Of a stretch of DNA of 64,000 bases, positions 1 to 8,455 are shown one piece after another. Positions within the stretch are counted from its first letter, which is position 1. Every line of letters begins with the position of its first letter. Below the pieces are notes generated by a model. The model did no database searches and was not told the origin of the DNA. It was given only the letters and a program-made list of their open reading frames with translations. Origin of the DNA: Variovorax paradoxus NBRC 15149 (GTDB lineage: Bacteria; Pseudomonadota; Gammaproteobacteria; Burkholderiales; Burkholderiaceae_C). The stretch lies in contig NZ_BCUT01000002.1 in NCBI RefSeq assembly GCF_001591365.1, positions 1,089,754 through 1,153,753 of the forward strand, read 5' to 3'. The translations under genes and the position numbers were made by a program.

Positions 1-114
1 GTGCGTGAGTTCCTTTTCGCGCGCCAGCAGCGCCTTGCGCCGGGCCAGCCACCGGTCCTTCGAGACGACGGGGTGGTTTGTCACGGTGCTCTTTTCGGCA
101 ATGGCGGTGTTCAT
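1..114 (-). CDS. DUF899-family protein, N-terminal fragment
   Basis: Only the first 38 codons are in the window; the gene runs off the left edge. It starts at the ATG complementary to 112-114, with an AAGGAG ribosome site seven bases before it. The N-terminus (SKDRWLARRKALLAREKELT) resembles the start of DUF899 thioredoxin-like proteins, which are abundant in soil proteobacteria and have no settled biochemical role. The assignment rests on this short motif alone, so the family is likely but not certain. Confidence 0.6.
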   Translation of the reverse strand, partial: MNTAIAEKSTVTNHPVVSKDRWLARRKALLAREKELTH

Positions 115-195
115 GCGTTTCTCCTTGGGCTCGGTGAGCCGATGTGGGTTGGGTCCATGCGCGGCTCCACCCGCCTGGTGGCCGGCGCGCTCGTC

Positions 196-213
196 TTCGG
201 CAGCAAAGCCGAA
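196..213. terminator. Small hairpin after the beta-propeller gene
   Basis: TTCGGC and GCCGAA pair around a six-base loop just beyond the stop of the gene ending at 237. There is no T-run, so it is at best a weak or factor-dependent terminator. Confidence 0.25.
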
Positions 214-236
214 AGGGGGTTGTCGCGGTGGGCCGC

Positions 237-920
237 TCAGGCCCGGGCGGCTTTCGGGCGCCGCACGGCGCGGACCTTGCCGCTGCCGCCGCCACCGCAA
301 TAGAAGAGGTCGGCGCCGTCAGACTCGAGCCCGCTCACGTTGGCGCCGCGCGGCATCTCCAGCCGCTCGAGCACGGCGCCGCTGTCGGGGTCGACGCGGC
401 GCAGCTCGCTCTCGTCGCCTTCCCAGGTGGCGTGCCACAGCTCGCCGTCGACCCAGGTCACGCCGGTCACGAAGCGGTTGGACTCGATGGTGCGCAGCAC
501 CGCGCCGCTGACCGGGTCGATCTGGAGGATCTTGCGGTCGCGGTACTGCCCGATCCAGAGGCTGCCCTCGGCCCATGTCAGGCCCGAGTCGCCGCCGTGG
601 CCGGGCGTGGGAATCGACGCCAGCACCTTGCCGCTGGCCGGATCGATCTTGTCGATGCGCGCCTCGGCAATTTGATAGAAGTAGGTGCCGTCGAAGGCGG
701 TGCCGGCATCGCAGGCGCAGTCCAGGGTGCGTGTGGTCTCGCCGCTCGCGGGATCGAAGGCCACCAGCTGCGCACCGGTGGCCGCCCAGACGCGCTCGCC
801 GTCGTGGGTCACGCCGGCCACGCTGGCGGCGCCGGCGAAGGGGCCGTACTCGCGCACGATCTCGGCCGTGCGCGGCGCGGCTTCCGTCTTGTCTTTCTTG
901 CTCGCTTTGCTGCTGTTCAT
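237..920 (-). CDS. Beta-propeller (glutamine-cyclotransferase/PQQ-like fold) protein
   Basis: This is a 227-residue protein made of repeated blades with the pattern D-P-x-S-G-x-V-L and G-L-T-W-A-E-G-x-L-W-I, typical of YncE/glutamine cyclotransferase-like propellers. It has no signal peptide, and its N-terminus is lysine-rich and polar. I chose the ATG at 918-920 because AAGGAG lies eight bases upstream; the longer open frame runs back into the next gene. It lies 49 bases downstream of the regulator at 970-2190 on the same strand, so the two are probably co-transcribed. The substrate is unknown; it may be a binding or sensor protein rather than an enzyme. Confidence 0.8.
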   Translation of the reverse strand: MNSSKASKKDKTEAAPRTAEIVREYGPFAGAASVAGVTHDGERVWAATGAQLVAFDPASGETTRTLDCACDAGTAFDGTYFYQIAEARIDKIDPASGKVLASIPTPGHGGDSGLTWAEGSLWIGQYRDRKILQIDPVSGAVLRTIESNRFVTGVTWVDGELWHATWEGDESELRRVDPDSGAVLERLEMPRGANVSGLESDGADLFYCGGGGSGKVRAVRRPKAARA

Positions 921-969
921 CGCTGGCTCCTTGTTGGCGGGCTCCGGGTTCGGCGCCTTGGAGACAACT

Positions 970-2190
970 CTATTCAATCGGCAGCGCGGCGGGGAGTAAC
1001 AAGATCGTCGTGAATCCCGCCAGCGGCGGCGCCAACCAGCGCTGCGCCCGCGCCCGGCCGATGGCGCGCACCCGCCCCTCGGCCTCGAGTTCGGCCAGCG
1101 CGCGCTGCACCGTGCGCTGGCTCGCGTCCAGTGCCAATGCCAGCGCCGAGGTCGACCACGCCGCGCCGTCGGACAGCAGCGCCACCAGCGAGGCCTGCTC
1201 GCCGTCGATGGGCGGCGCGAGCACGACCACCTCGCGCGCATCGCGCGGCCTGAGCGCAAAGCCGCGTGCCGTGGCCTCGATGCCGGCCTCGGCCGCGACC
1301 AGCGCACGCAGGCGCCCGATCTCGACCCGCAGGCGCGCGCGCAGCGTCTCGTCGGGATGACGGGTGTTGAACGCGTAGGCGATCAGCGCCTCGCGGTCGA
1401 CGTCGCCGGGCCAGGCCTCGGCAAGCGCACGCGCGAGCGCAAACAGCACCGGCCGGCGCGCCAGCGGCCGCCATGCGCCGCCGGCGCCCACGCCGCGGCG
1501 GCAGGCGTCGACCACCAGCGCGTCCGAGGCCCGCAGCGCCGCGACCTCGTCGAGCCGCAGCGCCTCTTGCCCGCCGGCAACGAGCCGCCGTGCCGCGGGA
1601 CGGTCGAGCGCGGCCCGCGCCTCCGCCACCTCGGCCGAGAGCGCCGGCACGCGTGCGCGATCGGCCGCCGCCTGCGCACGGGCCAGCGCCGCGCGTGCCG
1701 GGCCGACATGCAGCGAGCGCAGCGCCAGTTCCATGGCGGTCAGCTCGGCCACCGCCTCGAGCGCCGGCGGCAGGTCGCGCACGTCGAGCGGCGCCAGCGC
1801 GGCCCGCGCCGCCTCGAGCCGGCCGAGCAGCAGCAACTGGCGCGCCGCGATGAGCCGCGCCTGCAGCGCGTTGGCACGGTCGGCGTGCGCTTCGAGCGTG
1901 GCCGCCGCCGCAGCCAGCGCGCGCGGCGAACCGCCGAGCTCGCGCATGGCCATCGCCACCTCGGCCTCGGCCACCACGCAGCGCGCGCGCGCCAGTTCCT
2001 CGTGGGCGCCAAAGCCGCGCGCGGCGCGCCGCAGCAGTTCGCGGGCGCGCGGATGCTCGCCGAGCTGCGCCATCGCAATGCCGCGCAGGGCCAGCGCCGG
2101 CGGGTCGTCGCGCAGCGCGACCCGCTTGAGCGCGCCAAGCGCGTCGCCGGCGGCCAGGGCGCGGGCGGAGGCGGCAATCAGGGAATCCAT
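970..2190 (-). CDS. TPR-like/winged-helix transcriptional regulator
   Basis: This is a 406-residue alanine/arginine-rich protein. Residues 1 to about 200 are helical repeats of TPR type, and residues about 255-400 hold a DNA-binding region with two helix-turn-helix-like stretches (ALIAYAFNTRHPDETLRARL, then ALALDASQRTVQRALAELEA). I do not recognise a named family; it looks like a cytoplasmic regulator. It sits directly upstream of the beta-propeller gene and is a good candidate to be its regulator or operon partner. The start ATG at 2188-2190 gives the first plausible N-terminus. Function is inferred only from fold-like features. Confidence 0.7.
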   Translation of the reverse strand: MDSLIAASARALAAGDALGALKRVALRDDPPALALRGIAMAQLGEHPRARELLRRAARGFGAHEELARARCVVAEAEVAMAMRELGGSPRALAAAAATLEAHADRANALQARLIAARQLLLLGRLEAARAALAPLDVRDLPPALEAVAELTAMELALRSLHVGPARAALARAQAAADRARVPALSAEVAEARAALDRPAARRLVAGGQEALRLDEVAALRASDALVVDACRRGVGAGGAWRPLARRPVLFALARALAEAWPGDVDREALIAYAFNTRHPDETLRARLRVEIGRLRALVAAEAGIEATARGFALRPRDAREVVVLAPPIDGEQASLVALLSDGAAWSTSALALALDASQRTVQRALAELEAEGRVRAIGRARAQRWLAPPLAGFTTILLLPAALPIE

Positions 2191-2265
2191 GGGGCGAGGC
2201 TACACCGGCCCGCCGGTGCCCTACCTGATGAACCAAGGGAGAGGTCCAAAGGGCATCGGCTGTCG

Positions 2266-3264
2266 CTAGCGGGGGAGATCTGCTTCTCCCGGTTCTTCAT
2301 TTACGCTCCCCGACGGCCCGAGGCGTGCGTACTGGGGCATGTAGTCCCGCACCAGCGTTGCGACAAGCTCAGCCTGCAACGCGTCTTTCGAACGCTTGAG
2401 CGGATCACGGTTCGGATACTTCGCCAACGCCAGCTTGACGTCCACAAAATCCAGCGGATGCATCGTATTCATGAGCGCCATCTCACCGGTTGTGGAGACC
2501 ACCATCTGGCTGAACCGCGGGGAATTCAGGATCCTCTCGCCCGTGGAGGCCTGCACCGCCCAGATGTCGTCTTCGTCATCGCTCATGCGCAGTGGGTGCG
2601 GATCACCATCCTTGGCAACACGGCGAATGACATCGACCTCGAAGCCGGTCGCGTTGCGCACGGTTTCCTTTTGATCCTCGAGGCGCTCGAAAGACTTGTC
2701 GGCCTTGCGAAGAAGGCCAAGCAGCGACAGCTCCGATTCCTTCATGCGGGAAAAAAAGGCCAGATGCCTGCGCGTATCAAACAGAAGATCGATGTCGCGA
2801 GTTGCCATTGCCTGAGGCACGAATCTCACGCCACACGCGCTTTCGTAGGCGTACAGGGCGTGTGTGCCGACCACTGTGAAGTGCTCCGACACCCCCGCTT
2901 TGTCCAGGACGTTCAGTACGTCGACAACCACCGGGGGGACACGGCCGACGCGCAGCGCGCGATTCAAACGACGCTGCTCTTCGAAGGTCTTTTCAATGGA
3001 CGCCAATCGATCGGCAAGGGCCGCCTTCCGTTGGGTGAAGGTCTGGAAGATCCTGGCAGTCGCTTCGCTTTCGGGCCCCAGTGATTTGTGGGTGCCCTTG
3101 ACGGAAGTACGGATCAGATACCGATGCCCCGAGATCTCGCGCCAGATCATCCCGCCTCGGAACTGCGCGGCCTCCTGCCTCAAGCGCCGTATTTCTGCAA
3201 AGACGCTCTCCGCGTCGATGTACTGCCGCTTCTGGCTTTCGCTGCTTTCAAGGATGTCCGACAT
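2266..3264 (-). CDS. GSU2403-family nucleotidyltransferase-fold protein
   Basis: This 332-residue protein has the nucleotidyltransferase-like core GTHALYAYES (residues 133-142) followed by TRDIDLLFD (155-163), where the two aspartates match the metal-binding pair of Pol-beta-type transferases. Proteins of this GSU2403 type are scattered in accessory regions and are related to MNT/AbiEii-like toxins, but their target is unknown. An all-helical, charged N-terminus precedes the core. The gene is single, its codon usage is less GC-biased than its neighbours, and the upstream DNA is AT-rich with a 7-bp inverted repeat at 3283-3303. Together these suggest horizontal acquisition and possible autoregulation. 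No antitoxin gene is adjacent. Confidence 0.8.
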   Translation of the reverse strand: MSDILESSESQKRQYIDAESVFAEIRRLRQEAAQFRGGMIWREISGHRYLIRTSVKGTHKSLGPESEATARIFQTFTQRKAALADRLASIEKTFEEQRRLNRALRVGRVPPVVVDVLNVLDKAGVSEHFTVVGTHALYAYESACGVRFVPQAMATRDIDLLFDTRRHLAFFSRMKESELSLLGLLRKADKSFERLEDQKETVRNATGFEVDVIRRVAKDGDPHPLRMSDDEDDIWAVQASTGERILNSPRFSQMVVSTTGEMALMNTMHPLDFVDVKLALAKYPNRDPLKRSKDALQAELVATLVRDYMPQYARLGPSGSVNEEPGEADLPR

Positions 3265-3282
3265 TTCATCATTTTGCGGAGA

Positions 3283-3303
3283 TTTTCACTTTTATGGTGA
3301 AAA
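3283..3303. promoter_or_regulatory. Inverted repeat upstream of the nucleotidyltransferase gene
   Basis: TTTTCAC and GTGAAAA form a perfect 7-bp inverted repeat around TTTTATG, 19 bases before the start codon at 3264. It sits where an operator would lie. The binding protein is unknown. Confidence 0.45.
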
Positions 3304-3335
3304 ACCTGGAGGCGAGTCGTTGCTGCGTGGGTTTA

Positions 3336-3350
3336 TGAAGCCTGGCTTCA
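3336..3350. promoter_or_regulatory. Palindrome upstream of the molybdenum hydroxylase genes
   Basis: TGAAGCC-T-GGCTTCA is a perfect 15-bp palindrome about 100 bases before the start at 3454. It is a plausible operator for the oxidoreductase operon, but no obvious regulator gene is adjacent. Confidence 0.4.
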
Positions 3351-3453
3351 CAAGGCATGCAATATTCGCCACTGTTTCTTTCTGATGCTTCTTCCTACAG
3401 TCGCCTCCAGCGCCGACCGGCGCCCCCACCCACGAAGAAGAACGGACCCCACC

Positions 3454-3927
3454 ATGAGCGCGCTCAATGTCAACGGCCGCGACCACACGGTCGACGCCGA
3501 TCCCGGCACTCCCATCCTTTGGGCCCTGCGTGACACGCTGGGCATGACCGGCACCAAGTTCGGCTGCGGCGCGGCGCTGTGCGGCGCCTGCACGGTGCAC
3601 CTGGACGGCCAGGCCATCCGCTCGTGCATCACGCCCATCTCGGCCGCAGAGGGCAAGAAGATCGTCACCATCGAGGCCGCAACGGACGGCAGCGACCCGG
3701 TCGGTGCCGCGGTGCATACCGCGTGGGTCAAGCACGACGTGGCGCAGTGCGGCTACTGCCAGAGCGGCCAGATCATGAGCGCCACGGCGTTCCTCAAGTC
3801 GCAGCCCCGGGGCAAGCAGCCCACGGCGGCCGAGATCGATGCCGCCATGGCCGGCAACATCTGCCGCTGCGGCACCTACGCCCGCATCCGCGCCGCGGTG
3901 GCCGATGCCGCCAAATCCCTGGCCTGA
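3454..3927 (+). CDS. (2Fe-2S) small subunit of a molybdenum hydroxylase (IorA-like)
   Basis: This is the 157-residue electron-transfer subunit of a xanthine-oxidase-family enzyme. Cysteines 38, 43, 46 and 58 (FGCGAALCGACTVHLDG) bind the plant-ferredoxin-type cluster. Cysteines 99, 102, 137 and 139 (GYCQSGQ and NICRCGTY) bind the second cluster. It matches the small subunits of isoquinoline 1-oxidoreductase and related aldehyde/N-heterocycle dehydrogenases. The ATG at 3454 gives the canonical N-terminus. The large subunit follows after 13 bases, so the pair is one operon. No FAD subunit is present, consistent with the IorAB type, which passes electrons to a cytochrome or quinone. The substrate cannot be read from sequence. 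Confidence 0.9.
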   Translation: MSALNVNGRDHTVDADPGTPILWALRDTLGMTGTKFGCGAALCGACTVHLDGQAIRSCITPISAAEGKKIVTIEAATDGSDPVGAAVHTAWVKHDVAQCGYCQSGQIMSATAFLKSQPRGKQPTAAEIDAAMAGNICRCGTYARIRAAVADAAKSLA

Positions 3928-3940
3928 AGGAGCATCCGCC

Positions 3941-6211
3941 ATGTTGCCCACTCACATCGATTCCACCGAACTGCCGCGCATCCTTCAGCGCCTGATGGCT
4001 GCCAGCCCACAACAACCCGAAGACACCGCCGCGCTGCCGCGCCGCAGCTTCCTCAAGCTGGCTGGCGCCGGCGGCCTCGCGCTTGGCGCCTTTCCCCACA
4101 TGGCCATGGCGCAGGCCACCGGCAAGCAAGCGGCGGCCAGCACCCTCAAGCCGACGCAGCAGCCCTCGGCCTTCGTGCAGATCGCGCCCAACGGCGAAGT
4201 CACCGTGACCCACAACCGGCTCGAATTCGGCCAGGGGGTGCAGACCGGCCTGCCGATGATCCTGGCCGAGGAGCTCGATGCCGACTGGAACCTGGTGCGC
4301 AGCAAGAGCGGCACCAATGACGCCGCCTACCACGACCCGGTCTTCGGCATGCACCTGACCGGCGGCTCCAACTCGATCAAGAACAGCTTCACGCAGTACC
4401 GCGAGCTCGGCGCGCGCGCCCGCGCCATGCTGCTGTCGGCCGCGGCGGCGCGCTGGAACGTCGACGTATCCACGCTGCGCACGCAGGCCGGCACCGTGCT
4501 GGGCCCGAACGGCCGCAAGCTGGGCTACGGCGAACTGGCCGAGGCCGCCATGGCGCTGCCGGTGCCCGAGAAGGTCAGGCTGAAGGACCCCAAGGACTTC
4601 AAGCTCATCGGCCATCCGACCACGCGGCTGGATGCGCGCGCCAAGAGCAGCGGCCGGCAGGACTACGGCATCGACGTCAAGCATGCCGGCCAGCTCACGG
4701 CCGTGGTGGCGCATCCGCCGGTGTTCGGCGCGCGCCTGGCTTCGGTGGACGACAGCGCCGCGCGCGCCGTCAAGGGCGTGAAGGCCGTGCTGCGCGTGCC
4801 GCTGGACCGCGGCGCCGAGGGCGTGGCCGTGGTGGCCGACGGCTACTGGCCGGCCAAGCTGGGCCGCGATGCGCTCAAGCTGCAGTGGGATACGGCCGCC
4901 GTCGAAAAGGTCGACAGCGGCAGGCAACTGGTCCAGTACCGCGAACTGGCCAAGCAACCCGGCGCGCGCAAGTTCGACGCCGACATGGCGCCGCTGGCCA
5001 AGGCGCCGCGGCAGCTGGAAGCCGAGTTCGTGTTCCCCTACCTCGCCCATGCGCCGATGGAGCCGCTGAACTGCACCGTCAAGCTGTCGGGCGACAGCGC
5101 CGAGCTGTGGGTCGGCACCCAGTGCGCGGGGCTCGACGGTGCCGCGGCGGCGCGTGCGCTCGGCCTCAAGCCCGAGCAGGTGCGCGTGAACGTGCAGATG
5201 GCGGGCGGCGGCTTCGGCCGGCGCTTCGTGAGCACCAGCGACGTGATCGTGGAGGCCTGCGAGATCGCCAAGGCCGCGCGCGCCGCCGGACTCAACGCGC
5301 CAGTGCGCCTGCTGTGGAGCCGCGAGGACGACATCAAGGGCGGCTACTACCGTCCCATGCACCTGCACCGCGCGCGCATCGGCTTCGACGAGCGCGGCAA
5401 GGTGCTGGCCTGGGACCACGTCATCGTGGGCCAGTCCATCACCGCCGGCTCCGTGTTCGAGCCCTTCCAGGTGAAGAACGGCATCGACGCCACGGCCACC
5501 GAGGGCATGCGCGATCCTTACCCGCTGCCGATGCGCCTGACCGTGCACCACCCCAAGGTCAACGTGCCGGTGCTCTGGTGGCGCAGCGTGGGTTCCACCC
5601 ACACCGCCTTCGTGATGGAGACGCTGCTCGACGAGATCGCGCGCAGCACAAAGCAGGACCCGGTGGCCTACCGCATGCAGCTCTTCGGCGACAAGCACCC
5701 GCGCCACCGCGCCGCGCTGCAGCTCGCCGTCGACCGCAGCGGCTATGGCAAGAAGCAGTTGCCCGCCGGCCGCGCCTGGGGCGTGGCGGTGCACGAGTCC
5801 TTCGAATCGGTGGTGGCCTACGTGGTGGAGGCTTCGGTGAAGGACGGCCAGCCGGTGCTGCACCGCGCCACCGCCGGCGTGCACTGCAACCTGGCCGTCA
5901 ATCCGCGCAGCGTGGAAGCGCAGGTGCAGGGCGCCGCGGTCATGGGCCTGTCGATGTGCCTGCCGGGCGGCGCCATCACGCTGAAGGACGGCGAAGTGCA
6001 GCAGGGCAACTTCGGCGACTTCACCGTGCCGCGCATCACCGACATGCCCGAGTTCGCCGTGCACATCGTGCCAAGTGCGGAGCCGCCCAAGGGCATCGGC
6101 GAGCCGGGCCTGCCGCCGCTGGCGCCGGCCTTCGCGAACGCCATCGCGCAACTGACGGGCAAGCCGCTGCGGCAGCTGCCGTTCGACCTGGCTGACACAA
6201 AACCGGCATGA
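3941..6211 (+). CDS. Molybdopterin-binding large subunit, IorB-like, Tat-exported
   Basis: This 756-residue catalytic subunit carries the molybdenum cofactor. A twin-arginine signal (RRSFLKLAGAGGLALGAF, residues 34-51) precedes the mature protein, so the heterodimer is probably folded in the cytoplasm and exported with its small partner. The glycine-rich AGGGFGRRF segment and the C-terminal GEPGLPPLAPAF, whose glutamate is the expected catalytic base, are intact. Start ATG 3941 has AAGGAG at the right distance. The length is close to that of isoquinoline 1-oxidoreductase beta subunits. It likely hydroxylates an N-heterocycle or oxidises an aldehyde; no maturation gene (XdhC-like) is nearby. 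Confidence 0.9.
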   Translation: MLPTHIDSTELPRILQRLMAASPQQPEDTAALPRRSFLKLAGAGGLALGAFPHMAMAQATGKQAAASTLKPTQQPSAFVQIAPNGEVTVTHNRLEFGQGVQTGLPMILAEELDADWNLVRSKSGTNDAAYHDPVFGMHLTGGSNSIKNSFTQYRELGARARAMLLSAAAARWNVDVSTLRTQAGTVLGPNGRKLGYGELAEAAMALPVPEKVRLKDPKDFKLIGHPTTRLDARAKSSGRQDYGIDVKHAGQLTAVVAHPPVFGARLASVDDSAARAVKGVKAVLRVPLDRGAEGVAVVADGYWPAKLGRDALKLQWDTAAVEKVDSGRQLVQYRELAKQPGARKFDADMAPLAKAPRQLEAEFVFPYLAHAPMEPLNCTVKLSGDSAELWVGTQCAGLDGAAAARALGLKPEQVRVNVQMAGGGFGRRFVSTSDVIVEACEIAKAARAAGLNAPVRLLWSREDDIKGGYYRPMHLHRARIGFDERGKVLAWDHVIVGQSITAGSVFEPFQVKNGIDATATEGMRDPYPLPMRLTVHHPKVNVPVLWWRSVGSTHTAFVMETLLDEIARSTKQDPVAYRMQLFGDKHPRHRAALQLAVDRSGYGKKQLPAGRAWGVAVHESFESVVAYVVEASVKDGQPVLHRATAGVHCNLAVNPRSVEAQVQGAAVMGLSMCLPGGAITLKDGEVQQGNFGDFTVPRITDMPEFAVHIVPSAEPPKGIGEPGLPPLAPAFANAIAQLTGKPLRQLPFDLADTKPA

Positions 6212-6265
6212 GCCGCACCCCGACGCGCAAGCACTGAGCCGGGCGGGCACGGAACGGTGTGCGCC

Positions 6266-6559
6266 CTAACGGCGCAGCGCCGGCGAAGCTTCGGCTTCCT
6301 CGATGTGCCCACCCAAAGCGGCATTCGGGCTCGGCTCCGCAGGCCGCCGAAGCGTTGCTTCCTGGGCCAGCCGCGTGGCGATCGCCTGCTCGACGGCCCG
6401 GCGCGGCGCAAGCTGCATGCGGCCGCACTGGGCGCAGCGATAAAGCCGCAGCGAAGGGAACAGGCGCATCCACAGCCGCCGCTGGAGCCGTTTCATGTGG
6501 GCAAAGCCGCACGTGCAACTTGAAAACAGGTTGTGCAAGACAAGCTCCAAAGGGTTCAC
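6266..6559 (-). CDS. Small zinc-ribbon-like hypothetical protein
   Basis: This open frame encodes a 97-residue protein whose middle is convincing as protein: SSCTCGFAHMKRLQRRLWMR followed by RLYRCAQCGRMQL, giving CxC and CxxC pairs that could bind zinc. The N-terminus is a GTG codon without a strong ribosome site; an internal ATG (at HMKRL) is an alternative. The C-terminal 40 residues are less well ordered. The function is unknown. It lies alone between the molybdenum hydroxylase and norR. Confidence 0.5.
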   Translation of the reverse strand: MNPLELVLHNLFSSCTCGFAHMKRLQRRLWMRLFPSLRLYRCAQCGRMQLAPRRAVEQAIATRLAQEATLRRPAEPSPNAALGGHIEEAEASPALRR

Positions 6560-6664
6560 GGCACCGAGCTTGTCTGTCGCTGGAACCTCTCAGCTCCAGG
6601 CAGCTACGTTGCGTAATTGTTTGTCTAAATTTCGCGCCATTGTGTTGAGATTGGTAACTGTTAA

Positions 6665-6686
6665 CACTCCCACAAAGTGGTGAGTG
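6665..6686. terminator. Hairpin downstream of norR
   Basis: CACTC-CCAC, a three-base loop AAA, then GTGG-T-GAGTG form a stem of nine pairs with one bulged T, 54 bases past the norR stop. No clear T-run follows, so termination strength is uncertain. Confidence 0.35.
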
Positions 6687-6739
6687 GCTGCGCGGACCGT
6701 TGGGGTATGCAGATGCCTCCGGCATGGGATGCACGGGGC

Positions 6740-8317
6740 TCAGGGCGTGCTTTCAGGCCGCGGCACGCCCAGCTTGCGCAGCGTCCGGTGGAAGTTGCTG
6801 CGGTCGATGCCGGCCTCGCGCGCCGCATTGGCCACGTGCCCGCGGTGCCGCGCCAGCGCATCGGCGAGCCAGGCGCGCTGGAAGGCCTCGGTGGCTTCGC
6901 GCAGCGTGGCGCCGCCACTGGCAACGCCCGCGTGCTGGCCTGCCGGCGCCGGTGCAGGTGGCGCAGGCGACGCTGCCGGACCGCCGGCCGCCGCAGCCTC
7001 CAGCGCCAGGTGATGCGGCTCGATCGCCGTCCAGCGCGCGCCGCGGCGCTGCTCCCTGAAGGCGCGCAGCGACGCGCGGCTGATCACATGCTCGAGCTCG
7101 CGCACGTTGCCGGGCCAGCCGTGCGCGAGCAGGGCGGCCTTGGCGGCCGGCGACAGCCGCAGGTTGCGCGCGCCCAGGCGATGCTGGTTCTCTTCAAGGA
7201 AGCCGCCCGCAAGCGCCACCACGTCGCGGCCGCGCTCGCGCAGCGGCGGCACGACCAGCGGATAGACCGAGAGCCGGTGGTAGAGATCGGCCCGGAAGCG
7301 ACCCTGCGCGATGGCCGCGGGCAGGTCGCGGTTGGTGGCCGCGATCACGCGCACGTCGACCTTCAGCGTGCGGTCGCTGCCGGGCCGCTGCAGCTCGCCG
7401 CTCTGCAGCACGCGCAGCAGCTTGGCCTGCACCGTCAGCGGCAGCTCGCCCACCTCGTCGAGAAAGAGCGTGCCGCCATCGGCGATCTCGAACTTGCCGT
7501 TGCGGTCCTGCACCGCGCCGGTGAAGGCGCCGCGCTTGTGGCCGAAGAGCTCGCTGTCGGCCAGCGTCTCGGGCAGCGCCGCGCAGTTCACCTGCACCAG
7601 CGGCTGGTCGCTGCGGCGCGAGCGCGCATGCAGGCGCTGCGCCACCAGGTCCTTGCCCACCCCGGTCTCGCCGAGCAGCAGCACCGTGAGGTCGGACACC
7701 GCGACCGTGTCGATCTCGCTGCACAGCTGCTTCATTGCCGGGCTGCTGCCAAGGAGCTCGCGCGTGGCGCCGCGGCCCGAGCGCAGGGCCTGGGCCACGG
7801 CCTGCTCGCGCATCGCGCGCGCTTCCATTTCCTGGATCGTGTGGGCGGCCTCGATGCCGGTTTCGACCAGCGCCACCAGCGCGTCGAGCTGCGCCGGGCC
7901 CACGGTCTCGAAGGTGCCGGCGTCGAGCGCGTCCAGCGTCAGGAGGCCCCAGGTGGCGCCGCGCAGGCGCAGCGGCGCGCCCATGCAGTCGTGCACGGGC
8001 AGGATGCCCGGCTGGCCCGCGACCAGGCCGTCGTACGGGTCGGGCAGGCCGCAGTCGTGCGCGAAGCGCAGTCCCCGCTCGCTCTCGAGCAGGCGGGCAA
8101 AGCGCGGGTGCGAGGCCACGGGGAACTGCCGCCCCAGGGTTTCGTCGCTCAGGCCGTCCACGGCCAGCGGCCGCAGCACGTCGCCGTCGAGCCGCAGCAG
8201 CGCGGCGGCATCGCATCGCACGAGGCCGCGCGCAGCGGCAAGGAGCGAGCGGTAGCGCTGCGCCTCCGTGGCCGCAGCCGCTTCGCTTGTGGTCGAACTG
8301 ACACTGTTTGTGGTCAT
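6740..8317 (-). CDS. norR: Nitric-oxide-responsive sigma-54 activator NorR
   Basis: This is a 525-residue bacterial enhancer-binding protein. Residues about 20-190 form a GAF domain with the HDC motif (residues 109-111) found where NorR holds its mononuclear iron that senses NO. The AAA+ domain follows with Walker A GETGVGKD (about 216-223) and the sigma-54 contact loop GAFTGA (263-268). A Fis-type helix-turn-helix (NAAREAGIDRSNFHRTLRKL) closes the protein. The start at 8317 aligns with NorR N-termini; the open frame continues upstream only by chance. It is divergent from hmp, with three GGT-N7-ACA-like sites around and before its start codon, so it likely activates hmp when NO binds the GAF iron. 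Confidence 0.93.
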   Translation of the reverse strand: MTTNSVSSTTSEAAAATEAQRYRSLLAAARGLVRCDAAALLRLDGDVLRPLAVDGLSDETLGRQFPVASHPRFARLLESERGLRFAHDCGLPDPYDGLVAGQPGILPVHDCMGAPLRLRGATWGLLTLDALDAGTFETVGPAQLDALVALVETGIEAAHTIQEMEARAMREQAVAQALRSGRGATRELLGSSPAMKQLCSEIDTVAVSDLTVLLLGETGVGKDLVAQRLHARSRRSDQPLVQVNCAALPETLADSELFGHKRGAFTGAVQDRNGKFEIADGGTLFLDEVGELPLTVQAKLLRVLQSGELQRPGSDRTLKVDVRVIAATNRDLPAAIAQGRFRADLYHRLSVYPLVVPPLRERGRDVVALAGGFLEENQHRLGARNLRLSPAAKAALLAHGWPGNVRELEHVISRASLRAFREQRRGARWTAIEPHHLALEAAAAGGPAASPAPPAPAPAGQHAGVASGGATLREATEAFQRAWLADALARHRGHVANAAREAGIDRSNFHRTLRKLGVPRPESTP

Positions 8318-8350
8318 AAATACAACATGGATCCTGTTGCGAATTTGACC
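8291..8350. promoter_or_regulatory. Cluster of three NorR-type enhancer sites
   Basis: The known NorR site is GT-N7-AC. GGTCGAACTGACA (8291-8303) and GGTCATAAATACA (8312-8324) match and are exactly 21 bp apart. A third, weaker copy in reverse orientation (TGCGAATTTGACC, 8338-8350) follows. The first two overlap the norR start region, so autorepression is possible. NorR normally uses three sites upstream of its target. Confidence 0.6.
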
Positions 8351-8400
8351 ACGCATCGCAAATCCCCAGTGGCGGCGGGCACTTGCGAGGGGCCAGGAGC

Positions 8401-8415
8401 TGGCACGGATCGTGA
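8401..8415 (+). promoter_or_regulatory. Possible sigma-54 promoter of hmp
   Basis: TGGCAC is a perfect -24 element, but the -12 position reads GTGAG instead of TTGCA, losing the conserved GC. The placement, 50-110 bases downstream of the NorR sites and about 40 before the start codon, is right. The match is only partial. Confidence 0.3.
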
Positions 8416-8455
8416 GAAGGAAAAGCATCCCAACTGCCGACCCCGAAAGCCACAG

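Noticed and set aside
237..1307. Long minus-strand open frame that would extend the beta-propeller protein by 129 residues
   Set aside because: The extension overlaps the regulator gene in another frame, while ATG 918-920 has a good ribosome site.
3794..6250. 818-residue minus-strand frame opposite the Mo-hydroxylase large subunit
   Set aside because: It is the high-GC shadow of a clear enzyme gene, is His/Arg/Ala-rich and has no domain.
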